In this document: positions 33,383 to 41,172 of the stretch, in pieces
Position numbering within the stretch: position 1 is the stretch's first letter
Layout: each line of letters opens with the position of its first letter
Source: Virgisporangium aliadipatigenens
GTDB lineage: Bacteria; Actinomycetota; Actinomycetes; Mycobacteriales; Micromonosporaceae
Direction: 5' to 3'
NCBI RefSeq assembly: GCF_016863615.1
Contig: NZ_BOPF01000009.1
Coordinates: forward strand, 248,001-312,000
DNA: 64,000 nt
Notes under the pieces: generated by a model
The model's input: only the letters and a program-made list of their open reading frames with translations
Databases searched by the model: none
Told to the model about the DNA's origin: nothing
Made by a program: the position numbers and the translations under genes

Positions 33383-34170
33383 TCGCCGGTTCGCCGGATG
33401 CGTTCCAGCGCGTCGGCGGCGGGACCGTCACCGGCGCGGTAGGCGATGATCACCTGCCCGTGGGTGCCGGCCACCTGCAACACGTGCCGCCGCAACGCGA
33501 ACACCCCGGCCACCGGATGCCGGAACAGCTTCGTCTCGTCGCGGGTCGGCCGCACGTCGTGCCGCGCCCACAGTTCCCGGAACGTCGGGCTCTCCCGCAC
33601 CAGCGCCTCGACCAGTTCGCGCAGCGACGGTTCGTCGAGGGCGGCGGCCCGCAGCGCGCCGACCGTGTGCGCCGCCACCGCCGGCCAGTCCACGTACCAC
33701 TCGCGGGCCCGCGGGTCGAGGAAGACGTCGCGGACCAGGTTGCGGCCGGGGGCATGTGCCGGCACGAGTCTGCGCGCCAGTTCATTGCTCGCGAGAACGT
33801 CGAAGTGCCGCCCGCGCGCGTACGCCGGCACGTCCCAGGCGTCGAGCAGTTCCTGGAGCCCGTCGGCCGGCACCTCGGGCGTCCCCGGGGCCGGCTGCGG
33901 ATCGGCGAGGCGGCGCAGGTGCGCGGCCCCGTCGTCGTCCAGCCGCAACGCCCGGGCCAACGCGCCCAGCACCTGCGGCGACGGGTGGCGGTCGCGGCCC
34001 TGTTCCAGGCGCACGAGGTACTGCTCGCTGACGCCGGCCAGCGCGGCGAGTTCCGCCCGGCGCAGGCCGCTGACCCGGCGGCGCGCCGTGCCGGGCAGCC
34101 CGACCGCCTCGGGAGTGACCCGGGCGCGGCGCGCCTTCAGGTACTCGCCCAGCCGGTTGTCCTCGCGCAC
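33361..34170 (-). CDS. XRE-family regulator with MmyB-like ligand domain (second copy)
   Basis: 269 residues from the GTG at 34170, preceded by GGGAG; the frame upstream reads into the divergent gene and is rejected. The helix-turn-helix (about 5-75) contains RRVSGLRRAELAALAGVSEQY and the LEQGRDRHPS turn. The MmyB-like domain has AYARGRHFDVLASNELARRL and NLVRDVFLDPRAREWYVDW. It is the same design as the gene at 6808-7692 but clearly divergent in sequence. It is divergent from an SDR gene and probably regulates it. Overlaps the serine hydrolase gene by 22 bp at the 3' end. Confidence 0.87.
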   Translation of the reverse strand: MREDNRLGEYLKARRARVTPEAVGLPGTARRRVSGLRRAELAALAGVSEQYLVRLEQGRDRHPSPQVLGALARALRLDDDGAAHLRRLADPQPAPGTPEVPADGLQELLDAWDVPAYARGRHFDVLASNELARRLVPAHAPGRNLVRDVFLDPRAREWYVDWPAVAAHTVGALRAAALDEPSLRELVEALVRESPTFRELWARHDVRPTRDETKLFRHPVAGVFALRRHVLQVAGTHGQVIIAYRAGDGPAADALERIRRTGDQSAIDW

Positions 34171-34206
34171 GTCGGGTCTCCCTGTTCCGCCGATGGTGAC
34201 CGTGCG

Positions 34207-34220
34207 AGGGTACTGGCTAC
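34207..34220. promoter_or_regulatory. Candidate MmyB-type operator, second XRE-SDR pair
   Basis: AGGGTACTGGCTAC lies in the 79-bp spacer. Its GGTACTG core is shared with the site at 7728-7734 of the other XRE-SDR pair. Shared recognition is an inference from two examples. Confidence 0.42.
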
Positions 34221-34249
34221 GGTGCCGCGGCCGGCCGACGATCGACGCC

Positions 34250-35056
34250 GTGAAGATCTGGTTCATCACGGGAACATCGCGCGGGCTCGGCCGCGTCTGG
34301 GCCGAATCCGCGCTGGCACGCGGTGACCGCGTCGTGGCCACCGCACGCACCGCGCCACGGGACCTCGTCGAGACCTACGGGGACGCCGTGCTGCCGCTGG
34401 CGCTCGACGTCACCGACCGCGCGGCGGTCCGATCCGCGGTGGCCCGCGCGCACGCCCACTTCGGCCGCCTCGACGTCGTGCTCAACAACGCGGGCTACGG
34501 ACTGTTCGGCGCCGTCGAGGAGATCGGCGAGCACGAGGCCCGCGCCCAACTGGATACCAACCTGCTCGGTCCGCTATGGGTCACGCAGGCCGCACTCCCG
34601 TTCCTCCGCGACCAGGGGAACGGGCACCTCGTGCAGGTGTCGAGCGTCGGCGGACTCGTCGGGCTGCCGCTGCTCGGGCTGTACAACGCGAGCAAGTGGG
34701 GCCTGGAGGGGTTCTCCGAGGCGCTGTCGAAGGAGGTGGCGCCGCACGGCATCCGGGTGACGCTGGTCGAGCCCGGCCCGTTCGGCACCGACTGGAGCGG
34801 CTCCTCCGCCGTCACCGCGGCGCCGCTGCCGGCCTACGACGGGTTCCGCGCGGCGCGGCGGGCCGCATCGACCGCACGCCGCCCGGTCGACCCCGCGCAC
34901 ACCGCCGCGGCGATGCTCACACTGGTCGACGCCGCAGAACCGCCGCTGCGGATGTTCCTCGGGACATACCCGTATCCGCTGGCCGAGCAGGCGTACGCCG
35001 AACGCCTCGACACCTGGCGGCGGTGGCGCACCGTCGCGGCCACCGCCGACCCGTGA
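34250..35056 (+). CDS. Short-chain dehydrogenase/reductase divergent from XRE regulator
   Basis: 268 residues from the GTG at 34250. Motifs: ITGTSRGLGRVWAE (about 6-19), NNAGYG (about 80-85), VSSVGG with active-site Ser (about 129-134), YNASKWGLEGFSEAL (YxxxK, about 143-157) and PGPF. The AS-KWG and PGPFGTDW pattern matches classical SDRs acting on aldehydes or ketones in actinomycetes. The R in TSRGLG suggests NADP(H). Start codon GTG with no clear Shine-Dalgarno. Probably regulated by the divergent MmyB-type gene. Substrate unknown. Confidence 0.88.
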   Translation: MKIWFITGTSRGLGRVWAESALARGDRVVATARTAPRDLVETYGDAVLPLALDVTDRAAVRSAVARAHAHFGRLDVVLNNAGYGLFGAVEEIGEHEARAQLDTNLLGPLWVTQAALPFLRDQGNGHLVQVSSVGGLVGLPLLGLYNASKWGLEGFSEALSKEVAPHGIRVTLVEPGPFGTDWSGSSAVTAAPLPAYDGFRAARRAASTARRPVDPAHTAAAMLTLVDAAEPPLRMFLGTYPYPLAEQAYAERLDTWRRWRTVAATADP

Positions 35057-35071
35057 GGCGGAACGGACCCA

Positions 35072-35218
35072 TCAGTCGCCGCCTCCGCCACCACCTCCAC
35101 CGTCTCCGCCGCCGTCGCTGCCACCGTCGTTCGACGAGGCCGCGTCGAGGGCGTCCGCGATCGCGGACCAGATGCTGCGGGAACGCTTGGTACGCCGGCG
35201 CCTACGGAAGATACCCAT
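35072..35218 (-). CDS. Very small basic protein with Gly/Asp-rich tail
   Basis: 48 residues: an Arg/Lys-rich start (GIFRRRRRTKRSRS), one amphipathic helix (IWSAIADALDAASS) and a glycine tail with interspersed Asp. Short proteins of this build occur in actinomycetes next to unrelated genes. No Shine-Dalgarno is evident, and GC-rich runs favour chance frames, so this could be spurious. It is convergent with the SDR and divergent from the DUF4132 gene. Confidence 0.4.
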   Translation of the reverse strand: MGIFRRRRRTKRSRSIWSAIADALDAASSNDGGSDGGGDGGGGGGGGD

Positions 35219-35363
35219 GCGGCGATGGTGAGCGGACCCGCCCGCGACGCGCTCGTGCGGCCCGCCGTTCTTGAGGTTTTCTGTAGGCGACGGCCGTCTC
35301 CCGGCGTTCTGTCGCACCGGTGGTCTAGCCTGCGGTGCGTAATCGAGGGATCTGGGGAGATTG

Positions 35364-38300
35364 ATGCCGAAGTTCGTGCTGCCCGACGAGGAGTCCTGGG
35401 TCGTTCCGGAGCCGTGGCGCAAGGGGATCCATCCGCGCCGGGGTGGTCATCCGGTGCCCTGGGAGGCCGCGCCCGACCCGGCCGCCGTCGTGCGGGACTG
35501 GCTCAGCTCCGACAGGATCCACCGGCGGACGGCGAAGACGACGCAGGAGCGCGCCGTCACCTACGACGCGCGGCTGCTGGCCGAGGGCGAGCGCTATCTC
35601 GACGCGCTGCGCGCCGATGCGCCGCTGCCGGAGGACATCACCCCGGTGGCGGCGGCGGTGGGCTGCACGCTCGCGCCGATGTCGTACTACCACGGCGACG
35701 ACGTGGCGGCCCGGTCCACTGTGGACGTCTGGATCGCGCGGTTCGGGATCGAGTTCGCGGTCCGGGTGATCGGCGAGGCCGCCGGACTGGTCGGCACGCC
35801 GGAGTTCTGGGTGGACGACCCGAGCAAGGGCAAGACCTACGGGGACATGTGGCGCGGCAACGACGCCGAACGGGTCGCCGCGGTCGCCCGCGCCCTGCGC
35901 GCCCGATTGTCCACAGTGGACGACGACAGCTATGCGCGCGCGTGCGCGGTTCTCGGCGGGTATCGCGGCACGGAGCGGCAGCGGCTCGTCGCCTCCTATC
36001 TGGTGCCGACGCAGTCGGCGTGGGTCGACGAGGACTGTGCGGCGGTGGTCGGATGGCTCGCGCAGCGGCCGGGCCGCAGCGTCGAAGGGGCATTCGCCCC
36101 GCTGCTGCTGTGCTCCGCGAGCAGCGTCACGCACCTGGAGCAGCTGCGCGGCGTGTCGGCCGGGCAGCACGGCGGCGACACGCTCGGCACCGTCCTCGAC
36201 GGGGTGGGGCCGGCGGCGGTGCCGGTCCTGATGGACAGGTCGTACCTGGAGACGTTCCGGGCGTGCACGGACTCCGTCACGTACCGGGATCCGGTGGAGA
36301 TCGGCGACCCGCTGGTGAAGCTGTTCGGGCAGACGCCGACGGACGAGGCGTTCCGGCTGCTGTGCCGGTACACGCTCGGGGTGGAGCGGACCCGGGTCGG
36401 CGTCCTGCTGAAATCCGGTGCCGTGCAGCGGTATCCGGTGCGGGCGCTGCGGCTGCTGGCCGGGCTGGCGCAGGAGCCGCCGACGGAGTACGTGCGGTGG
36501 AAGGACCTGCCGCCCCGGGTGGCCAACGAGAACGAGCCGGCGATCTACGCGGACCTGTTCGGGGCGCTGCTGCTGAGCGAGCCGCGGCTGCTCCCGGCCG
36601 TCGCGGCGGCGCTGCCCGACGACGTGCGCGCCCGCGCCGAGGCGGTCGTCGCCTCCGGCGGTGCGGGCGTCGGAGCCGGCTGGGCCGCGCTGCTGGACCG
36701 GCACGAACGCGCGCGCTACAACCGCTCCCTCGACGCCGCCGACGACGAGAAGCGGGCGATCGGGGCGCTGGCGGCGATACCGACCGACGAGGCGTTCGGG
36801 ATGCTGGTGGACCGGGTCGACGTGAAGTACGTCCGGCCGGTGCTGTTGACGGTCGCGAAGAAGAATCCGCTGCGGGCGCTGCGGGTGTTGGCCGGGCGCG
36901 CGACCGATCCGGCCGGGACGGCGGCGGAGCTGCTGCGCAACCACGTGCTCGCGCACCCGGCGGTGGCGGCGCAGGCGCTGCCCGAGCTCGACGCCGAGGC
37001 GCGCGGGCGGGTCGCGGCGATCCTCGGCGTGCAGGCCCTCACCGACGGCACACCGGGCAGCGACAGCACGACAGCCGGTGTGCCGAGCGCCGGCGATGCG
37101 GTGGACGGGGTGCAGCGGGTCACGCCGGCCGTGCTGGACGGGCCGCTGCGCGGGGCCGCCGGCCGGGCGGTGCGCGTTCCCGAGCTGCCGGAGTGGGCCG
37201 TCGTGCTGTCGCTGCCTCCGGTGCGGCTGCGCGACGGCAGCGGCGTGCTCTCCCGCGCCGCCGCCGAACGGCTCTGCGCCCTGCTCACCCTGTCGAAGAT
37301 CGGTGAACCGCACCCGTCGGTCGCCGACGTGCGCGCGTCGTGCGAGCCGGCCGATCTGGCGGCGTTCGGGTGGGGGCTGTTGGAGCAGTGGCGGGTGGCC
37401 GGGTACCCGTCGCGCAGCGGCCTGGCGTTGCAGGCCGTCGCGGCGCTCGGCGACGACGGTTCGGCGAGCGATCTGGCCGCGCTCTTCCCGTCGTGGGCCA
37501 AGGGGAGCAGCATGCGGGTGCGCACCGGCATGACGGCGCTCGCCGCGATCGGCACCGACGTCGCGCTGACCCAGCTCAACCGGCTGGGGCGTGCGGCGCG
37601 GACGGCGGGCTTCCGGCGCATGGCGCGCGAGTGCCTGGCGCGGGTGGCCGAGGCGCGCGGGCTGTCGCCGGTGCGGCTCGCCGATCGGATCGTGCCCGGC
37701 CTCGGGCTGGACGCGCGCGGCCGGATCGGGTTCGACTACGGGCCGCGGGCGTTCACCGTCGAGCTGGACGAGCATCTCGCGCCGATCGTCGTCGACGGCA
37801 AGGGCAAGCGCCTGGCCCGCATGCCGAGGCCCGCGGCGGCCGACGACCCGGCCCTCGCGCCGGCCGCGTACGAGCGGTTCGCCGAGCTGAAGAAGGAGCT
37901 CAAAACCGTTGCGGCCGAACGCATCCGCGCGCTGGAGGAGGCGATGGTCGACGGCCGGCGGTGGGACGTCGCGGAGTTCCGGCGGCTGCTGGTGGAGCAT
38001 CCGCTCATGTGGCAGCTGACCCGACGGCTGCTGTGGGGCACGTTCGACGGCGACACCCTCACCGCGGCGTTCCGGGTCGCCGAGGACCGCAGCCTCGCGG
38101 ACGTGGACGACAAGGCGTTCGCCCTGGCGGACGACGCGCGGGTCGGGGTGGTGCACCCGTGGCAGCTCGGCGACGCTCGCGCGCAGTGGTCGACCGTGTT
38201 CGAGGACTACGAGGTGATCCAGCCGTTCGCCCAGCTGGGAAGGGAGCTGCACGGACCCGCCGCCGACACGACCGAGCTGGCGGAGTACGTCGACGCGCGG

Positions 38301-38570
38301 GTCCAGATCGGGCGCGTCTACGCGCTGGCCGCCAAGGGGTGGGACCTGGACGAGGAGCACGACACCCTGCTGCGCGAGTGGACGGCCGACGGGCGGACGG
38401 TCGAGGTGCGACTGGCCGGCGGATACCACCCGTTCTCCGGCGAGCGGACCACCCGGCTGCGGGGGGTGCGGGTCGTGGTCGCGCGCTCGACCACGCCGGC
38501 GTCGTTCCGCGACCTGCACCCGATCGCCTACTCGGAGACGATGCGCGACATCGAGTCACTTCGCGGCTAG
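35364..38570 (+). CDS. DUF4132-domain protein (MolR/YehI-like)
   Basis: 1068 residues from the ATG at 35364, with GGGGAGA 5 nt upstream. Most of the protein is alpha-helical with HEAT-like repeats (about 60-750). The C-terminal DUF4132 domain (about 790-1000) contains LVEHPLMWQLTRRLLWGTF, AFRVAEDRSLADVDD and HPWQLGDARAQWSTVFEDYEVIQPF. It resembles E. coli YehI and MolR, whose genes sit with MoxR-type AAA ATPase and VWA proteins. No such partner is seen here. The biochemical role of DUF4132 is unknown, although related proteins are discussed as chaperone-like regulators. Contains two of the GTCCAC-W-GTGGAC motifs (35714, 35909). Confidence 0.88.
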   Translation: MPKFVLPDEESWVVPEPWRKGIHPRRGGHPVPWEAAPDPAAVVRDWLSSDRIHRRTAKTTQERAVTYDARLLAEGERYLDALRADAPLPEDITPVAAAVGCTLAPMSYYHGDDVAARSTVDVWIARFGIEFAVRVIGEAAGLVGTPEFWVDDPSKGKTYGDMWRGNDAERVAAVARALRARLSTVDDDSYARACAVLGGYRGTERQRLVASYLVPTQSAWVDEDCAAVVGWLAQRPGRSVEGAFAPLLLCSASSVTHLEQLRGVSAGQHGGDTLGTVLDGVGPAAVPVLMDRSYLETFRACTDSVTYRDPVEIGDPLVKLFGQTPTDEAFRLLCRYTLGVERTRVGVLLKSGAVQRYPVRALRLLAGLAQEPPTEYVRWKDLPPRVANENEPAIYADLFGALLLSEPRLLPAVAAALPDDVRARAEAVVASGGAGVGAGWAALLDRHERARYNRSLDAADDEKRAIGALAAIPTDEAFGMLVDRVDVKYVRPVLLTVAKKNPLRALRVLAGRATDPAGTAAELLRNHVLAHPAVAAQALPELDAEARGRVAAILGVQALTDGTPGSDSTTAGVPSAGDAVDGVQRVTPAVLDGPLRGAAGRAVRVPELPEWAVVLSLPPVRLRDGSGVLSRAAAERLCALLTLSKIGEPHPSVADVRASCEPADLAAFGWGLLEQWRVAGYPSRSGLALQAVAALGDDGSASDLAALFPSWAKGSSMRVRTGMTALAAIGTDVALTQLNRLGRAARTAGFRRMARECLARVAEARGLSPVRLADRIVPGLGLDARGRIGFDYGPRAFTVELDEHLAPIVVDGKGKRLARMPRPAAADDPALAPAAYERFAELKKELKTVAAERIRALEEAMVDGRRWDVAEFRRLLVEHPLMWQLTRRLLWGTFDGDTLTAAFRVAEDRSLADVDDKAFALADDARVGVVHPWQLGDARAQWSTVFEDYEVIQPFAQLGRELHGPAADTTELAEYVDARVQIGRVYALAAKGWDLDEEHDTLLREWTADGRTVEVRLAGGYHPFSGERTTRLRGVRVVVARSTTPASFRDLHPIAYSETMRDIESLRG

Positions 38571-38900
38571 CGCGTGCGGGCCGCGCGGATGCGGGTCACC
38601 CGGCCGGTGGCCCTTCTTCGCGGCCTGCACCAGCTCGTACACGTGCGCTCGTCGGGCAGGTCGACGCGCACGTCCTCCAGCACGACGGTCGGCCGGGCGG
38701 AGACGGCAGCTCGGTGTACCTGATGGCCGAGGGTCGCCGCCGGCCCGGGTCACGACGCGGTTGACGCTCGTGGTGTTGATGTTCTCGAGCGTGTTGGCCG
38801 CGACCTTCTTGCCGGCGAGGTCGGCGGCGTTCTTGATCGGGCTGTCCGCAGGCCCCGATGCGCAGGGCCGCAAACGCCAGCGTGATTGTCGACAATTGTG
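38571..38900 (-). pseudogene. Degraded fragment of an ABC-transporter substrate-binding protein
   Basis: No intact frame spans this 330 bp, yet reading the minus strand in shifting frames gives substrate-binding-protein pieces. First come TLAFAALRI-like residues, then SPIKNAADLAGKKVAANTLE with NINTTSVNRVV (about 38750-38850), and further on a fragment resembling YTELPSP. The order fits the N-terminal half of NMT1/SsuA-like binding proteins, with at least two frameshifts and deletions. It borders the aromatic-catabolism genes, so it may once have imported an aromatic acid or a downstream compound. Function is lost if this reading is right. Confidence 0.62.
38885..38896. promoter_or_regulatory. 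GntR/FCD-type palindrome upstream of the aldolase operon
   Basis: ATTGTCGACAAT is a perfect 12-bp palindrome in the spacer between the decayed binding-protein gene and the divergent ligK-like gene, 76 bp from its start. TTGTC-N-ACAA-type dyads are typical operators of FCD-subfamily GntR regulators of carboxylate catabolism. No such regulator gene is in this window. Confidence 0.6.
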
Positions 38901-38971
38901 AAGCCAATCTTGACCACGATTCTTCGGGGCGTAGACAGTGGGGACACAGCAGTACGCAGTGAGGAGACTCG

Positions 38972-39664
38972 ATGACCCACTACGTGGTGCGCAGCGTCGA
39001 CCGTGCCGCACCCGAGACCGTCGCCGCGCTCCGCGACGCGGGCGTCGCCACGGCGCACGAGGCCGCCGGCCGCACCGGACTGCTCGGGCCGGGGATCCAG
39101 GCCCGCCAGACGGGCGTCGCCGTCGCGGGTTCGGCGATCACCGTGTCGTGCCATCCCGGCGACAACCTGATGATCCACGCGGCCGTCGAGGTGTGCGCAC
39201 CCGGCGACGTCCTCGTCGTGACGACCACGTCCCCGTCGACCGACGGGATGTTCGGGGAGCTGCTGGCCACCTCGCTCGTCGCGCGCGGGGTCGTCGGGAC
39301 CGTCATCGACGCGGGCGTGCGCGACCTCGCCGGCCTGCGCGCCATGGGCTTCCCGGTGTGGTCGCGGGCCGTGCACGCGCAGGGCACCGTCAAGGCCAGT
39401 CCCGGTTCGGTCAACGTGCCGGTGGTCGCCGCCGGGCAGCTGGTCAACCCCGGGGACATCGTGATCGCCGACGACGACGGCGTCATCGCACTGCCGGCCG
39501 CTTCCGGGCCCGCCGTGGCCGCCGCCTGCGCCGAGCGCCTCGCCAACGAGGCCGGCAAGCGAGCCCGCCTGGCGAGCGGCGAGCTCGGCGTGGACATGTA
39601 CGGGCTGCGGCCGTTGCTGGACAAGCTCGGCGTCGTGTACGTGGACCGCCTGCCATGCCCATGA
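38972..39664 (+). CDS. ligK: 4-carboxy-4-hydroxy-2-oxoadipate aldolase/oxaloacetate decarboxylase (RraA-like)
   Basis: 230 residues. RraA/HMG-aldolase fold: VATAHEAAGRTGLLGPGIQ (about 25-43), GDNLMIHAAVEVCAPGDVLVV, and VVGTVIDAGVRDLAGL with the metal-binding Asp and the catalytic Arg of the aldolase type (GxxxDxxR-like, about 109-118), then VWSRAVHAQGTVKASPGSVNVPV. In the protocatechuate 4,5-cleavage and gallate pathways (LigK, GalC) it splits 4-carboxy-4-hydroxy-2-oxoadipate into pyruvate and oxaloacetate. AGGAG lies before the ATG. It is the first gene of an operon with tautomerase and hydratase genes; stop and next start overlap. Symbol assigned by pathway context. Confidence 0.84.
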   Translation: MTHYVVRSVDRAAPETVAALRDAGVATAHEAAGRTGLLGPGIQARQTGVAVAGSAITVSCHPGDNLMIHAAVEVCAPGDVLVVTTTSPSTDGMFGELLATSLVARGVVGTVIDAGVRDLAGLRAMGFPVWSRAVHAQGTVKASPGSVNVPVVAAGQLVNPGDIVIADDDGVIALPAASGPAVAAACAERLANEAGKRARLASGELGVDMYGLRPLLDKLGVVYVDRLPCP

Positions 39665-40731
39665 TCGACACTGCCGGGATCCGCTGCATGCAGCTGCGCG
39701 GCGGCAGCTCCAAGGGCGCGTACTTCCTCGCCGCCGACCTGCCCGCCGATCCGGCCGAGCGCGACGACCTGCTGCTGCGCGTGCTCGGTTCGCCGGACCC
39801 GCGGCAGATCGACGGGATCGGCGGCGGGCACCCGCTCACCAGCAAGGTCGCCGTCGTCTCGCCCTCGCCGGACGGGCAGGCCGACGTCGACTACCTCTTC
39901 CTGCAGGTGGTGCCCGACCGGGCCGTCGTCACCGACGCGCAGACCTGTGGGAACCTGCTCGCCGGGGTGGGGCCGTTCGCCGTCGAGCGGGGGCTGGTGA
40001 GCGCCACCGACGGCACGACCGCCGTGCGCATCCGTCTGGTGAACCCCTCCGTGAGCTACGCGACGGCCGACGTTCCCACGCCCGGCGGCCGGGTGCGGTA
40101 CGACGGCGACACGCTCATGGCCGGCACGCCGTTTCCCGCGGCGGCCATCCCGATCGCGTTTTTCGGCAACGGTTCCCCGCTCTTCCCGACCGGCCGACTG
40201 GTCGACGCGTTCGCCGGGGCGCGGGTGTCCTGTGTGGACGGTGGCCTGCCGGTGGTGCTGGTGCGCGCCGCCGACCTCGGGATCGCCGGCGACGAGGAGC
40301 CCACCGCCCTGGAGGCGAACGACGCCGTGCGCATCAGCGTCGAGGCGATCCGGCGGGCGGCCGGAGCCGCGATGGGGCTGGGCGACGTCGCCGGCAAGAC
40401 CGTGCCGAAGGTGTCCATCGTCTCCGCACCCCGTCGGGACGGCACGGTCACCACGAGGACCTTCATCCCGCATCGGGTACACACGGCGATCGGCGTCCTG
40501 GGTGCGGTGTCGGTCGCCGCCGGCATTTCCGTGCCGGGCACCGTCGCCGCGCTTGTCGACGTTCCACCGGGGACCGTCCACATCGAACATCCCACCGGGA
40601 CCCTCGCCGTCGACATCGACCTCGACGGTACCGGGGTCGACACCCGGCTGAGCCGCTCCGCCGTGGTCCGCACCGCCCGCAAGCTCTTCGACGGCCTCGT
40701 CTGGCCGCGCACCGGAAAGGCCACCGAGTGA
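39661..40731 (+). CDS. galD: 4-oxalomesaconate tautomerase (PrpF family)
   Basis: 356 residues from the ATG at 39661, chosen because it overlaps the upstream TGA (ATGA); the ATG at 39655 is an alternative. PrpF-type proteins have two diaminopimelate-epimerase-like halves: CMQLRGGSSKGAYFLAADLP (about 9-28, the conserved RGG-SKG loop) and DAQTCGNLLAGVGPFAVERGL (about 92-112, Cys acid/base region) are visible. GalD converts 4-oxalomesaconate between keto and enol tautomers, before LigJ hydrates it. Its position between the aldolase and hydratase genes supports this over the methylcitrate-related PrpF role. Confidence 0.84.
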   Translation: MIDTAGIRCMQLRGGSSKGAYFLAADLPADPAERDDLLLRVLGSPDPRQIDGIGGGHPLTSKVAVVSPSPDGQADVDYLFLQVVPDRAVVTDAQTCGNLLAGVGPFAVERGLVSATDGTTAVRIRLVNPSVSYATADVPTPGGRVRYDGDTLMAGTPFPAAAIPIAFFGNGSPLFPTGRLVDAFAGARVSCVDGGLPVVLVRAADLGIAGDEEPTALEANDAVRISVEAIRRAAGAAMGLGDVAGKTVPKVSIVSAPRRDGTVTTRTFIPHRVHTAIGVLGAVSVAAGISVPGTVAALVDVPPGTVHIEHPTGTLAVDIDLDGTGVDTRLSRSAVVRTARKLFDGLVWPRTGKATE

Positions 40732-41172
40732 CCCTCACCCAGGACCCCGAACGCCGCCGGGACATCGCCCACGTCGGCCGCACCTATCTGCGAGCGGCGG
40801 GCCCGGAGGCGTTGCGGCGCCTGGTCGAGGCGACCGGGGCGTCCACTGTGGACGAAGAGGCGCACCTGTGCACCGACCCGGACGGCCACGAACTGGGCCG
40901 CTACCGGGACGTCGAGCGGTACGTGGCCGACGACCACGTCAACTACCTGACGGCGGACGTGCCGCGCACCTCGGACTACCTGCGCGACACGCTCGCGGGA
41001 GGAGATCCTGCGCGCCGCCGACGTCTGCCTCGACGCCGGTGTGCACATCGAGACGGGGCCGCACAAGCACGCGATCAGCTGGACCCGCGAGGAACGCGCC
41101 AAGGGACAGGCGTGGGGGCTCAGGACGATCGAGTCCTTCCACACCCAAGGAACCCGGTGGTGGAGTAAATGA
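40728..41172 (+). pseudogene. Broken VOC/extradiol dioxygenase-like gene in the lig operon
   Basis: The frame starting ATG 40728 (overlapping the galD stop) runs to 41168, but its last 50 residues are Arg-rich out-of-frame sequence. Switching to another frame near 40998 gives ILRAADVCLDAGVHIETGPH (as in REEILRAAD...) followed by WTREERAKGQAWGLRTIESF, a C-terminus typical of VOC-fold dioxygenases. The N-terminal part has HVNYLTADVPRTSDYLRDTL, also VOC-like. An internal deletion with frameshift has joined the two remnants; the metal ligands of the middle part are missing. The gene is therefore probably inactive, and the pathway lacks a ring-cleavage enzyme here. Confidence 0.68.

Noticed and set aside
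35325-38519. A 1064-codon frame antisense to the DUF4132 gene
   Set aside because: No recognisable domain and no ribosome-binding site; DUF4132 motifs are on the other strand.
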